A stretch of 64,000 nt of DNA from JBBIWA01 sp037439425 (lineage in GTDB: Bacteria > Acidobacteriota > Blastocatellia > RBC074). Under the pieces are notes generated by a model that worked only from the letters and a program-made list of their open reading frames with translations, did not search any database and was not told the DNA's origin. Every line of letters starts with the position of its first letter. Position 1 is the stretch's first letter. The stretch is from the NCBI GenBank assembly GCA_037439425.1, contig JBBIWA010000007.1, positions 1 to 64,000 on the forward strand. Reading direction: 5' to 3'. The translations under genes and the position numbers were made by a program. Below are positions 34,347 through 43,903 of the stretch, in pieces.

Positions 34347-37300
34347 ATGACCAAGAGACACACCTTAAAAGCACTGGCTACGGCTCTAGTTTTATGGCTC
34401 GGACTGGGCAGCTTGGCTACAGCCCAAACAGTTTTGGCTACAGCCCAAACAGTTAAAGATTTTGTCAGCGTAGATGCTGCTCGCTACCAACTGGCAGTGA
34501 CGCCGAACAGCATCGCGGCTGGATTTACGAATCAAGTCACCACGCAGGCCGCTTTTGCGACGGACGCGGATGCGATTGCGCCTGGCATCCAACTGCCCAC
34601 TGAACTCGGCGGCATTCGTCTGACGGTCAATGGCCGGCTGGCCGGTCTGCTGGCGGTGACACCCAACCAGATTAACTACCTCGTGCCAGCCGAGACCGAG
34701 ACGAATGGTCCGGCCACCGTTGTCGTCATGGACGAAACCGGGACAGTGGTGGCTCAAGGCACTCTGAATATGGTCTCGAGTATGCTAACCATCTTCACAG
34801 CCAATTTCACAGGCTTCGGCGCGCCGGCTGCCCTGGCGACTCCGGATGGGATCAGTTACACGGTCGTCGGCAATCCTGATGGCACCTCCAACGTCGTGCC
34901 TGCCGGACAGTTTCTCGTTCTCTTCGGCACGGGCATTCGCAGTTCACAACAGGACATCAAGGCTTTTATTGGCGGGGTCGAGGCCCCGGTCACCTACGCC
35001 GGGGATCAGCCGGACTTTCTGGGGCTTTCCCAGGTTAACGTTCAGATTCCTGCCCCTTTAGCCAATCAAGGGTTGCTCGATTTGGTGCTGACCGAAGGCA
35101 GCACAACAAGCAATGCCGTCACTATTAATCTGGGCGGGAATCCAACGGCTCCACCAAACGCTCCCGTGATCACGAGCTTGAGCACTACTACGGCCACGGC
35201 TGGGCAGATAGTCACGTTGGCAGGTTCCAATTTCGCCACCACGCTTGAAGAGGCAAGAGTGCGCATCGGTTCCACTGCTGGCCAGGTTATCTCAACCAGC
35301 GCTACCTCGATGAGCTTTATCGTGCCGTACGGCGCGGCCACTGGCAAAGTCGTCGCGGGCAATGCCGCAGGCGAGCGACAAAGCGATGCCACGCTCAATA
35401 TCACAACTTCAATCTCCGGCACACTCACCACGGCCCTGGACGAACCGGTCGCCGGGATGCCAGTGAGAATTGCAGGCACCACCATTGCCACAAGCACCGA
35501 CACGAGCGGGCAATTCTTGCTCGCAAACGTTCCGGCTGGAGTGGCGCAAGTTGAGATTGATGCGACGGGCACCGCTTATGCGAGTCTCAGCTTCAGCATG
35601 CTGGTCACGATAGGGCGAGACAATGAGGTCGGCTCCATCGCGCTCTTGCAAGACATTGGTAACGAGTTGTTGCCGGCCGGCGATGAGCCGGAGGGAACGC
35701 AAAGTGAAGGTTCGACGGCTGAGACTACGACGCCGCGGGTGATTGAGCATAACGGGCTGCGACTGGAGATCCCGGGAAAGATCACTTTCCCGGATGGGTC
35801 CAACACCGGGCGCCTCAAGCTGACGCGTATAGAGGCTGACCGGCGATTGCCTATTCTGCTTCCTGCCGGGGTCTACCCTTCAGTCATCGCGCTGATCACC
35901 CCGCTGGGCACACGCTTCGGAGAGAAAGACGGAACAAACAGCGCCACGCTCATCTTCCCGAATCCCGATCAATTGCCAGCCGGTTCTTCGGTTGACCTCT
36001 ACGCTTACCGCTTTGACGTCGCTCCCTCGGCCTTCGTGAAGAAGGGGACAGCTACCGTCAGCAGCGATGGTACGAAGATCACGGCGGCAAGTTTGATCGA
36101 CATAGCAACGCTCTACTTCATCGGCGTCTCGGCTGACAATGCGCCGATCACGAAAGTGACCGGAACGGTCGTGGATGCCAACGGAAGGGCGGTACACGGC
36201 GCGCGAGTTCACGTCCGTGGCCGTGGCGCAGCCACTGACAAAGAAGGCAAGTTCGTCATCGAGGGGGTAAGAGCACAACAGGGCAGCGAGCTTGAGATCA
36301 AAGTCGCTTACATCACGCCTGCAGGAGTGCCGCTCAAGGCGAGCAAGAAGGTGCCGGCCGTGGTTCCTGGCGAAACCAATGCGGGCATAATCGAGCTGCC
36401 GCCTGAGCCGCCACTGATAGTCATGATCCGGCCAGCGGAAGTCAAGATTCAGGCTGGTGGCACAGCGGATATGAAAGTAGTGCTCTCCAAACCGCTCGCC
36501 AATCAGGTAACGATCAATCTGGCTAAGGACGAAGGTGTGGAGTTGACCATCAATCCAACCACAGTCACGATTGCAGCGGGTGAGACCGGTGCCGGATTCA
36601 CCGTCGGCGGTTCGACGCCTGGTAAGGCCGTCATCAGCGCGCGTCTGGCGGCGGCCATAGGCGGGATCAGGCCTGAACAAACGCGAAGCGGGTTCTCCAT
36701 TGTCTACGTTCTGGCTCCGGCGCCAACGCTGAGCTCGATCACACCAGCGGAAGGTGCGCCCGGCAGTCGCTTCACGCTCACCGGGACGGGCTTTGCTTCA
36801 GAGCCGAAATACAACGCGGTCTTCTTCAAGCAAGGCGATTACGTAGTTCCAGTTGATCCAAGCACGATCAAGATCAGCAGCAACACCACGCTTGAAGGCA
36901 CCGTGCCCCGTCTGCGAGCGGGTGAGGCGGAAGTTTACCTGGTTGTCTTCAAAGAACACGTGCCGAGCGCTCGCTCGAACGTCTTGAGGTTCACCGTCAC
37001 TACGCCATCTGCGCCGACGCTGAACTCGATCACGCCAGCGGAAGGCGCACCTAAAACCGCCTTCAAGATTACAGGCACTGGCTTCGCTGCTGAGGCGCGC
37101 CACAATGCGGTCTTCTTCAAACTGGGCGACCGCATCTTCCCGGCCGATCCGTCTCGGCTTAAGGTCATCGCTGCGACCAGTGGCACGCCAACGGGGCCGA
37201 CCGATAGCACGATTACTGGCACGGCAACCATCGAGGGCTTCGTGCCCGTAATGCCTGCGGGAGACGCTGAAGTCTTTGTCGTGGTCTATCAAGAGAACAC

Positions 37301-37940
37301 GCCGAGCGCTAAGTCCAATGCGCTGCCGTTCAAGGTCAAACCGCTGCCAACACCAACACTGGAGTCAATCACTCCCAGTGAAGGCGTTCCAGGCACGGCC
37401 TTCACGCTCAAAGGCAGTGGCTTTGAGCCTGATCCGAAGCGCACCTACGTCTTCTTCAGGCAGGGCGATCACGCTTTCATGGTCGAGCCGAGCTCACTCA
37501 AATTCACCGACCAGAACACCATTGAGGGTCGCGTCCCCAGAATGCCAGCCGGAGCAGCCGAAGTTTACGTAGTGGCCGGCTACGAAAACCTCGTTGCGGC
37601 TTTCTCCAACAAGCTGGCTTTCACAGTCAAAGCGCCACCAGCGCCGGCGCTGGAAAGCATTACGCCCAATGAAGGCGCACCTGGAACGGCCTTCAAGATC
37701 ACGGGCACCGGGTTCAGCTCAGAACCGCGACACAACGCGGTCTTCTTCAAGCAGGGTGATGAAATCACCCAGGTCAATCCGGAGACGCTCAAGGTCGGTG
37801 ACAACGCCATCGAAGGTATAGTTCCTGAAATGGCAGCAGGCGCGGCTGAGGTCTACGTCGTGGTCTTGCAAAGCACTGGGCAGGGCGCTAAATCGAATGG
37901 GCTGGCCTTTACGGTCAAAGCCAGGACAACCAATCCTTAA
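34347..37940 (+). CDS. Secreted TIGR03437 and IPT/TIG-repeat protein
   Basis: This protein of about 1,197 residues is exported by a signal peptide carrying a seven-residue duplication (LATAQTV twice), caused by an exact 21-base tandem repeat. The first domain (about 30-270) is the TIGR03437 domain of acidobacteria. An IPT/TIG-like Ig domain follows (about 275-355), then two carboxypeptidase-regulatory-like domains (about 357-430 and 605-650). At the end are four tandem IPT-like modules of about 95-110 residues starting near 792, 888, 1001 and 1098. Each has the pattern SITPxEGxPGTAFTLxGxGF. They are very alike and likely arose by duplication. The protein probably acts at the cell surface; no enzymatic motif is seen. 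Confidence 0.8.
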   Translation: MTKRHTLKALATALVLWLGLGSLATAQTVLATAQTVKDFVSVDAARYQLAVTPNSIAAGFTNQVTTQAAFATDADAIAPGIQLPTELGGIRLTVNGRLAGLLAVTPNQINYLVPAETETNGPATVVVMDETGTVVAQGTLNMVSSMLTIFTANFTGFGAPAALATPDGISYTVVGNPDGTSNVVPAGQFLVLFGTGIRSSQQDIKAFIGGVEAPVTYAGDQPDFLGLSQVNVQIPAPLANQGLLDLVLTEGSTTSNAVTINLGGNPTAPPNAPVITSLSTTTATAGQIVTLAGSNFATTLEEARVRIGSTAGQVISTSATSMSFIVPYGAATGKVVAGNAAGERQSDATLNITTSISGTLTTALDEPVAGMPVRIAGTTIATSTDTSGQFLLANVPAGVAQVEIDATGTAYASLSFSMLVTIGRDNEVGSIALLQDIGNELLPAGDEPEGTQSEGSTAETTTPRVIEHNGLRLEIPGKITFPDGSNTGRLKLTRIEADRRLPILLPAGVYPSVIALITPLGTRFGEKDGTNSATLIFPNPDQLPAGSSVDLYAYRFDVAPSAFVKKGTATVSSDGTKITAASLIDIATLYFIGVSADNAPITKVTGTVVDANGRAVHGARVHVRGRGAATDKEGKFVIEGVRAQQGSELEIKVAYITPAGVPLKASKKVPAVVPGETNAGIIELPPEPPLIVMIRPAEVKIQAGGTADMKVVLSKPLANQVTINLAKDEGVELTINPTTVTIAAGETGAGFTVGGSTPGKAVISARLAAAIGGIRPEQTRSGFSIVYVLAPAPTLSSITPAEGAPGSRFTLTGTGFASEPKYNAVFFKQGDYVVPVDPSTIKISSNTTLEGTVPRLRAGEAEVYLVVFKEHVPSARSNVLRFTVTTPSAPTLNSITPAEGAPKTAFKITGTGFAAEARHNAVFFKLGDRIFPADPSRLKVIAATSGTPTGPTDSTITGTATIEGFVPVMPAGDAEVFVVVYQENTPSAKSNALPFKVKPLPTPTLESITPSEGVPGTAFTLKGSGFEPDPKRTYVFFRQGDHAFMVEPSSLKFTDQNTIEGRVPRMPAGAAEVYVVAGYENLVAAFSNKLAFTVKAPPAPALESITPNEGAPGTAFKITGTGFSSEPRHNAVFFKQGDEITQVNPETLKVGDNAIEGIVPEMAAGAAEVYVVVLQSTGQGAKSNGLAFTVKARTTNP
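34413..34454 (+). repeat. Exact 21-bp tandem duplication in a signal peptide
   Basis: TTGGCTACAGCCCAAACAGT plus one T occurs twice in a row, giving LATAQTVLATAQTV around the expected signal-peptidase site. Confidence 0.9.
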
Positions 37941-37965
37941 ACCCTAACTGCCATCAACCCATGCC

Positions 37966-38003
37966 GCCAAACGCCCGCAGCTGAGCAGCTGTGGGCGTTT
38001 GGC
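37966..38003. terminator. Bidirectional terminator between converging genes
   Basis: GCCAAACGCCCGCAGCTG pairs with CAGCTGTGGGCGTTTGGC across a two-base loop, with one mismatch and a TTTCC tail. It lies between the plus-strand IPT protein and the minus-strand LVIVD protein, where both transcripts must end. Confidence 0.8.
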
Positions 38004-38034
38004 TTTCCAATCCACTTCATCCACAACTTGCGCT

Positions 38035-40062
38035 TCAATAACCTGGCGCAGTCGTCGAGCCTTTCTCTCTGGGTTTGCCCAGTCTCACAATCCACAGCCC
38101 TGAATTGATGTCATTGAAGTAAATCAAACCGTTGTAGGGGCGCGCGCCCCAGGTGAAAGGCAAGTTTGGACGAAAGCCGTTGGGGTCTCCAGTCCACAAC
38201 CGCGCAATCTCGCGTCCCTGGCGATACAAATCACCGCGCAGTTCGCCAGAAACATCGAGGATGCGCCCGCCGCCGCTGTAGTAGCCCATATAGAGCACAT
38301 CATCCAGCACCCAGATGTTGTGCGCCCCACCTTCCGGCACGTTGTACTCGGCCACTTTGCGCGGATGGTGGATGTCAGAAACATCAACTACATGAACGAT
38401 CCCGCGCACCGGGATGCGTGCCTTGTCATAGATGTTGAATTCCGCCGGAAAAACTTCATCCCCTATGAAGACGTAGTTTTTGTAGCGAAAGACTTCGTGC
38501 GCGCCAGCGAGCCAACCGTGGCCGTAGAGTTCATGGTAATTGAAGCGAAGCTGGCTGACGAACTGCGGGTTTTCGGGACTGCCGCCTTTGATCCCATTGC
38601 CCACATCGAGAATCACCAATCCGTCGCGCCAGTAGGCCAGATAGGCCAGTCCATCTTTGACCTGCACATCGTGCAAGTAGCGCCCGGCGGAAGTCGGCCC
38701 CATCGATCCTTCGACAGTTCTCGCGGCCGGGTTCTCCACTTGCCAGCGCGCGACCTCTTTCGGATTCTTCACGTCTTTGAAATCAATCACGCGCAGCGAG
38801 CCGGTCGCATCATCGGTCAGATAAACGTAATGACCATCAATGAAGGCGCTATGCACGCCGCCCGTGACGGTGGCCGTGTATTCAGAGACGATCTTCGGAT
38901 GCGCCGGATCAGAAGTATCAAGAAAGACGATCCCATTCTTGCGGCTGGAAGCGCCTTCGCGCGTGAGTACCGCGATCTTTCCATCAGCCGTCGTGCTCAC
39001 ATCGTTAACCACGCGCGCATCGACTGTGACCGTGTCGGTCAGTTTGGGATTGGCTGGATCGGAGATGTCGTAAACCCATACTCTGTCAGCGATGGACGAG
39101 AGATAGGCGTAGTTGCCGAAGAACCACTGCTCAGCCATCTGCACCTCTTTGACCGGAATGCGTCCGACAACCTCGATTTCGCGTTCGACATTACGCGGGG
39201 TGACGACAACTGAGGCGACGGCGGCTTGCTCTCCGCTGGTGGCAGTGATCACATAGGTGCCCGGGCGTTCAGCGACGAATGCCCCATCGGCTTCGATCAT
39301 GGCGCCTTCACCGCTCACCGACCAGCGGACGACGCTGTCTCTTACTAACTCGCCTTTATCATCTTTAGCCTGCGCTCTAAAGCGAATCACGTCGCCTGTA
39401 CGCGCTTTGGCTGTGCGCGGCTCAATTGAAAGACCGCGCACATTGCTCTTGACAACTTCGAGCGTGACTGTGCTACTGATCCCTTCGGCGCTGGCGCGCA
39501 AGACCGCCTTGCCTGGCGCGATGCCGGTGACGAGACCCGCTGCATCAACTGCGGCGACGGATGGATTTTCAGAGCTCCAGTTGATCGTCACGTCGCTGCG
39601 CGGAGTGCCGTTAGCGATGAGAGGCGTGGCGTTGAGTTGGGCAGTGCCGCCGGCAACCAGTGGCGCCGTTGGGGGAGTGATTTCGATGCGCGCCACGCGT
39701 GGCGGCTTGACGATGACTCTGCTGTAGCCGAGCTTACCACCCACGACCGTTCCCACTTTTACTTCACCGGGACCATACAAGGTTACAGTGCCCGATTCAT
39801 CGGCGGCCGCTAGATCAAATGGCACTGCGAACCAGAGGGAGGGCTTATGCTCGGTGGGCTTGCCTGAAGCATCTTTGCCCACAGCAGTAAACTTCACCTG
39901 TTGCCCCACCTCAGCTTCGAGCATGGCTGGGGAAACTTCAACGGTTTTGACCGCAGACGAAGCAGTAGGGGCGGACGGATCTTGGGCCAGCGCGCCAGAT
40001 CCGGCAATGATAGCGGCAATAGCCAGGGCTGTTGACAGCACGAATATCCGGACTTTAGACAT
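38035..40062 (-). CDS. Secreted LVIVD beta-propeller protein with Ig-like domains
   Basis: This protein of about 675 residues has a signal peptide (FVLSTALAIAAIIAGSGALAQ) and an excellent GGAGGTG site before the chosen ATG. Residues about 35-290 hold three BIG2/Ig-like domains (ENPSVAAVDAAGLVTGIAPGKAVLRASAEG is typical of BIG2). The second half is an LVIVD-type propeller of about six blades: VWVYDISDPANPKLTDTVTV, then LRVIDFKDVKNPKEVARWQV and LVILDVGNGIKGGSPENPQF. These propellers are common on bacterial and archaeal surfaces; their ligands are mostly unknown. It converges on the IPT protein. Confidence 0.8.
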   Translation of the reverse strand: MSKVRIFVLSTALAIAAIIAGSGALAQDPSAPTASSAVKTVEVSPAMLEAEVGQQVKFTAVGKDASGKPTEHKPSLWFAVPFDLAAADESGTVTLYGPGEVKVGTVVGGKLGYSRVIVKPPRVARIEITPPTAPLVAGGTAQLNATPLIANGTPRSDVTINWSSENPSVAAVDAAGLVTGIAPGKAVLRASAEGISSTVTLEVVKSNVRGLSIEPRTAKARTGDVIRFRAQAKDDKGELVRDSVVRWSVSGEGAMIEADGAFVAERPGTYVITATSGEQAAVASVVVTPRNVEREIEVVGRIPVKEVQMAEQWFFGNYAYLSSIADRVWVYDISDPANPKLTDTVTVDARVVNDVSTTADGKIAVLTREGASSRKNGIVFLDTSDPAHPKIVSEYTATVTGGVHSAFIDGHYVYLTDDATGSLRVIDFKDVKNPKEVARWQVENPAARTVEGSMGPTSAGRYLHDVQVKDGLAYLAYWRDGLVILDVGNGIKGGSPENPQFVSQLRFNYHELYGHGWLAGAHEVFRYKNYVFIGDEVFPAEFNIYDKARIPVRGIVHVVDVSDIHHPRKVAEYNVPEGGAHNIWVLDDVLYMGYYSGGGRILDVSGELRGDLYRQGREIARLWTGDPNGFRPNLPFTWGARPYNGLIYFNDINSGLWIVRLGKPREKGSTTAPGY

Positions 40063-40100
40063 AACGACACCTCCGAGTTTTGTGGTCATTCCTGAATGAG

Positions 40101-40289
40101 TCAACTTATAACATTCGCCTCAATATCAGACAAGGGAAGGGAAGTGCACCCTCGTTCGCACAGCGCGATGCGCACGTAGCTGATCGGTGTCCGCCGGTTC
40201 GGACAATACCTGGTGCGCAATTCTGCGGGATCGTAGTCCTGGATCAATCGGCCACCTGCCACTGAGATAACCATCCTCGTTGTTTTCAT
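40101..40289 (-). CDS. Small protein of unknown function, 62 residues
   Basis: The ATG at 40289 has a strong AAGGAGG site eight bases upstream, better than most genes here. The protein starts MKTTRMVISVAGGRLIQDYD and contains a cysteine-bearing middle (RTRYCPNRRTPISYVRI) and LCERGCTSLPLS near the end. No family is recognised. It is divergent from the aldolase gene, about 120 bases away, and close to the LVIVD gene on the same strand. The good start signal and compact size argue for a real gene; the sequence itself gives no function. Confidence 0.5.
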   Translation of the reverse strand: MKTTRMVISVAGGRLIQDYDPAELRTRYCPNRRTPISYVRIALCERGCTSLPLSDIEANVIS

Positions 40290-40410
40290 ACCAGACCCTC
40301 CTTTGCACACAGGCTTTGAGTGTTGACCTCTCAGAGGCTGCAACATAGAATGAAGAACTACCATTTAGTTCAAAACCCTCAACTCGTTTCAACTGATGGA
40401 GGCCGTAATC

Positions 40411-41469
40411 ATGGGAATTAGAGAGATCGAACAGTTGCTCGGCGACGAAGCCGAATATTTACTCACCTATCAGTGCAAAACGATCCCCAAGCAGTTGCTG
40501 CATCTGCCCGGACCTGATTTCATTGACCGCATCCACATAAACTCAGACCGCTCACCTGCGGTCTTGCGCAATCTGCAAACGCTTTTTGATCATGGGCGAC
40601 TGGCAGGCACAGGCTATGTTTCGATCCTGCCCGTGGATCAGGGCATCGAGCATTCTGCGGGCGCCAGTTTTGCGCCCAATCCGATGTACTTCGATCCGGA
40701 GAACATCGTCAAGCTGGCGATTGAGGGCGGCTGCAATGCTGTGGCTTCGACGCTCGGTGTGCTCGGCTCGGTCGCGCGCAAGTACGCTCACAAGATCCCC
40801 TTCATTCTGAAGATCAATCACAACGAGTTCATCTCCTATCCGAATAGCTTCGATCAGATCCTTTTTGCCAGCGTCGAGCAAGCCTTCGAGATGGGCGCTG
40901 TTGGCATCGGCGCGACAGTCTATTACGGTTCTGAAGAATCGAAGCGGCAAATTCAGGAGATCACCACTACCTTTCAGCACGCGCACGAGCTGGGTCTGTT
41001 CACCGTGCTCTGGTGCTACTTGCGCAATGCGGCTTTCAAGACTCCGGAGAAAGACTATCACGTCGCGGCTGACCTGACAGGGCAGGCCAATCACCTGGGC
41101 GTGACGATTGAAGCTGACATCATTAAACAAAAACTGCCTGCTAGCAATGGCGGCTACGAGGCGCTCAAGTTTGGCAAGACGCACAAGAAGGTCTACACCG
41201 AATTGACCACGGATCATCCGATCGATCTAACGCGCTATCAGGTGGTCAATTGTTTCATGGGGCGTGCCGGGTTGATCAACTCCGGCGGCGAATCGAAGGG
41301 CGAAAGCGACTTGGTTGAAGCTGCCAAGACTGCTGTCATCAATAAGCGTGCAGGCGGCATGGGATTGATCTCCGGGCGCAAAGCCTTCCAGCGGCCAATG
41401 AACGAAGGGGTGCAGCTGCTCAACACAATCCAGGATGTTTATCTGGCTAAAGAGATCACTGTCGCCTGA
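40411..41469 (+). CDS. fbaB: Class I fructose-bisphosphate aldolase (FbaB/DhnA type)
   Basis: This 352-residue enzyme cleaves fructose 1,6-bisphosphate to two triose phosphates in glycolysis and gluconeogenesis. It is the lysine-dependent archaeal/bacterial type. The barrel strands VSILPVDQGIEHSAG, FILKINHNEFISYP and GIGATVYYGSEESKRQIQE are typical, and the C-terminal GLISGRKAFQRPMNEGVQLL matches the phosphate-binding segment; the Schiff-base lysine is probably in the KTHKKVYTE stretch. I chose the second ATG at 40411, which has GGAGG seven bases upstream. A strong terminator follows. It may supply triose phosphate for the glycerate-based solute genes downstream, which is a speculative link. 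Confidence 0.9.
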   Translation: MGIREIEQLLGDEAEYLLTYQCKTIPKQLLHLPGPDFIDRIHINSDRSPAVLRNLQTLFDHGRLAGTGYVSILPVDQGIEHSAGASFAPNPMYFDPENIVKLAIEGGCNAVASTLGVLGSVARKYAHKIPFILKINHNEFISYPNSFDQILFASVEQAFEMGAVGIGATVYYGSEESKRQIQEITTTFQHAHELGLFTVLWCYLRNAAFKTPEKDYHVAADLTGQANHLGVTIEADIIKQKLPASNGGYEALKFGKTHKKVYTELTTDHPIDLTRYQVVNCFMGRAGLINSGGESKGESDLVEAAKTAVINKRAGGMGLISGRKAFQRPMNEGVQLLNTIQDVYLAKEITVA

Positions 41470-41483
41470 TCACGAGCGCTGAG

Positions 41484-41511
41484 GGCTCGTGCCGCTCAAA
41501 CGGCACGAGCC
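41484..41511 (+). terminator. Rho-independent terminator of fbaB
   Basis: GGCTCGTGCCG and CGGCACGAGCC form a perfect 11-base stem with a six-base loop (CTCAAA), followed by TTCT, 14 bases after the aldolase stop codon. Confidence 0.85.
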
Positions 41512-41603
41512 TTCTAGCCGTTCATCTCTCCAACCCTGACCAAAAGAGACCACTTACTCTCTTGCCTCTCGGGGGATGAGGGGATTGTTGTGAGTTGATA
41601 ATA

Positions 41604-41630
41604 GCTTGCTCGGTTCAACCGAGCGCAAGC
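41604..41630 (+). terminator. Second terminator-like hairpin upstream of the GpgS-like gene
   Basis: GCTTG-CTCGGT pairs with ACCGAG-cg-CAAGC (one bulge), and GGCTTTTATAA follows. It lies in the 41512-41824 gap, which otherwise holds no gene. It could be an attenuator for the gene at 41825 or a backup terminator. Confidence 0.4.
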
Positions 41631-41824
41631 GGCTTTTATAACTTATTCGAGTGAGAGAGTTGGGGAATTACTCTTTGAGGAAAAAAGAGCTCCACCTCTC
41701 TGATCTGTTCTGACAGGAGAGAGAGCTTACTTCATCTCCCAGGGTTTGCGATGTTCCCTGGCTGCCTGAAGAGCGCAAGATGGGCGATTTTGCGAGTGAG
41801 TGGGGCGAGGAAGGAGTAGAGCTT

Positions 41825-43033
41825 ATGCCTGACTTCTATCAAACAGGGCTGATTGCTACCTTACACCGGCTGGGCCATTTTGACCTTGACAAAATTGAAT
41901 CGGAGCTGAAGACCTTCTCCTCTCAACGGCCGATTGCTCTGGTCCTGCCTGCGCTAAGCTCGGAGCTTGAAGGGCCAGCGCTGGCGGGCATCATCAAAGA
42001 GTTGCGTAAGGTTCCCTATCTGCGCCAAATTGTCATTTCGCTGGGGCGAGCCGATCGCAGGCGATTCGAGCAGGCGCGGAAATACTTCTCCGAACTCCCG
42101 CAAGAGTCGGTGATTATCTGGAACGATGGGGAACGTATCCAGCGCTTGTACCGGAAGCTGGAAGAGAATGATTTGCCCGCTGGCGGAGATGGCAAGGGGC
42201 GCTCTTGCTGGATGGCTTATGGTTACATACTGGCCAGCCAGAAGAGCCGGGTGATCGCGCTGCATGATTGCGACATCGTTACCTACGATCGGGAGTTGCT
42301 AGCCAGGCTGTGTTATCCGGTGGCTAATCCGGCGATTGATTATGAGTTTTGCAAAGGGTTTTATGCCCGTGTGACCGATCAAATGCACGGGCGGGTGACC
42401 CGATTATTGATGACTCCGCTGCTGCGCTCGCTCGAAAAGATCTTCGGGCCGCACCCCTTCCTTCGCTATCTGGACTCTTTCCGCTATCCACTGGCCGGGG
42501 AGTTTTCGATGAAAGCGGATCTGGCGCGCGCCAACCGCATTCCGGGCGACTGGGGGCTAGAGGTCGGCGTGCTGGCGGAGATCTATCGCAACTGTGCCAT
42601 TAAACGCATCTGCCAGGCTGAGCTGTGCGAAAACTACGAGCACAAACACCAGCCACTCTCTCAAGATGATCCGCAGCAGGGGTTGCTGAAGATGTCCATT
42701 GACATCACCAAAAACCTCTTCCGCAATATGGCTGCGGAGGGTATTGTGCTGACCAACGGAGCGCTAAAGAGTTTGCTGGCTGCTTATGTGCGCACTGCAG
42801 AAGATACCGTCCGGCGCTACAATGCCGATGCTGCCATCAACGGGCTGAAGTTTGATCGCCATGCCGAAGAGATCGCAGTAGCTGCTTTCTCTAATGGGAT
42901 TAAGATCGCGGGTGAGGCCTTCTTTGAAGACCCGCTCGGCGTGCCACTGATTCCGAATTGGAATCGCGTGGTCTCCGCTCTGCCGGAGTTCTTCGATCAG
43001 TTGCAGGAGGCAGTTGAGCAGGACAACGCTTGA
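41825..43033 (+). CDS. gpgS: Glucosyl-3-phosphoglycerate synthase-like glycosyltransferase
   Basis: This 402-residue enzyme resembles GpgS (GT81), which joins glucose from NDP-glucose to 3-phosphoglycerate in making the compatible solute glucosylglycerate. Visible hallmarks are the nucleotide-sugar region LPALSSELEGPALAGIIKEL, the GDGKGRSCWMAYGYILA loop (121-136), the metal-binding D148-C-D150 (HDCDIVTYDRE), and EFCKGFYARVTDQMHGRVTRLL. I chose the ATG at 41825 with AAGGAG eight bases upstream; it gives the usual family N-terminus DFYQTGLIATLHRL. An ATG at 41780 would add 15 residues. A phosphatase of the matching family starts 12 bases after the stop. Confidence 0.78.
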   Translation: MPDFYQTGLIATLHRLGHFDLDKIESELKTFSSQRPIALVLPALSSELEGPALAGIIKELRKVPYLRQIVISLGRADRRRFEQARKYFSELPQESVIIWNDGERIQRLYRKLEENDLPAGGDGKGRSCWMAYGYILASQKSRVIALHDCDIVTYDRELLARLCYPVANPAIDYEFCKGFYARVTDQMHGRVTRLLMTPLLRSLEKIFGPHPFLRYLDSFRYPLAGEFSMKADLARANRIPGDWGLEVGVLAEIYRNCAIKRICQAELCENYEHKHQPLSQDDPQQGLLKMSIDITKNLFRNMAAEGIVLTNGALKSLLAAYVRTAEDTVRRYNADAAINGLKFDRHAEEIAVAAFSNGIKIAGEAFFEDPLGVPLIPNWNRVVSALPEFFDQLQEAVEQDNA

Positions 43034-43045
43034 AGGGAGAAGCGC

Positions 43046-43903
43046 GTGGCCATCACTCAAGGACTGGTAATCTATACGGACCTCGACGGGACATTTCTCG
43101 ATCATGACAGTTACAGCTACCAGCCTTTGTTGCCCTCCTTGACTATCTTGCGCCGGCTGGGCGTTCCGGTCATCTTTTGCTCCAGCAAAACCCGAGCGGA
43201 GATTGAAGCTTTACAACTCGAATTGAAAGAGCACACCCCTTTTATTTCGGAAAACGGCGGGGCCGTCTACATCCAGGAGCGCTTCTTCGACTTCAGCTTC
43301 GAGTTTGACAGGCAGCAACACGGCTACTACGTCGTCGAATTCGGCACCCCTTACGATCAGTTGGTGCAGGCGCTTAGAGAGATTCAGCAGGTGAGCGGAG
43401 TTGCGTTGCGCCATTTCGACGCGATGAGCATAGAGGAGGTGGCTGAGGTGACGGGGCTTAAAGCAAATGCGGCCAGGCTGGCTAAAGCGCGCGAGTATGA
43501 TGAGCCCTTCTGGTTTCTCAGCGAAAAAGAAGAAGGCATTGAGCGTGTTCTCAGGTTGATCAAAGATCGCGGGTTGAACTTCACGCGTGGCGGTAGGTAC
43601 TATCATCTGCATGGAAACAATAGCAAAGGGCACGCAGTGGCCGCACTCTCAGCCCTCTTTCGCCGACAAAGAGACAATCTCCTGACGGCTGGCATCGGCG
43701 ATAGCCTCAATGATCTTCCCATGCTTGAGGTGGTGGACATTGCTGTGCTGGTGCAGAAGCCAGGTGGAGTCTACGATGAGAGCGTGCTTGAGGCATTGCC
43801 CGAAGTGAAGCTGGCGGGAGAGGCTGGCCCACGCGGATGGAATCGCGCGGTCCTGGAGTTGTTGATACCCAGAATAGCTCCAGGCTACCTCCTGGAATCA
43901 TAA
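43046..43903 (+). CDS. HAD-superfamily phosphatase, mannosyl-3-phosphoglycerate phosphatase type
   Basis: This 285-residue phosphatase belongs to the HAD-IIB MPGP group, which removes phosphate from mannosyl- or glucosyl-3-phosphoglycerate. Motif I is YTDLDGTFLD with D12 and D14; then CSSKTRAEIEALQ and FISENGGAVYI, typical of this subgroup; RYYHLHGNNSKGHAV carries the motif III lysine; and GIGDSLNDLPMLE is motif IV. A GTG start follows GAAGGGAGAA. It follows the GpgS-like gene by 12 bases, so together they would carry out a two-step synthesis of glucosylglycerate (synthase, then phosphatase). Whether the sugar is glucose or mannose cannot be settled by sequence alone. Confidence 0.82.
   Translation: MAITQGLVIYTDLDGTFLDHDSYSYQPLLPSLTILRRLGVPVIFCSSKTRAEIEALQLELKEHTPFISENGGAVYIQERFFDFSFEFDRQQHGYYVVEFGTPYDQLVQALREIQQVSGVALRHFDAMSIEEVAEVTGLKANAARLAKAREYDEPFWFLSEKEEGIERVLRLIKDRGLNFTRGGRYYHLHGNNSKGHAVAALSALFRRQRDNLLTAGIGDSLNDLPMLEVVDIAVLVQKPGGVYDESVLEALPEVKLAGEAGPRGWNRAVLELLIPRIAPGYLLES

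Noticed and set aside
38320..39213. Plus-strand frame of 297 codons
   Set aside because: Antisense shadow of the LVIVD protein, which has a signal peptide, good start and clear repeats on the minus strand.
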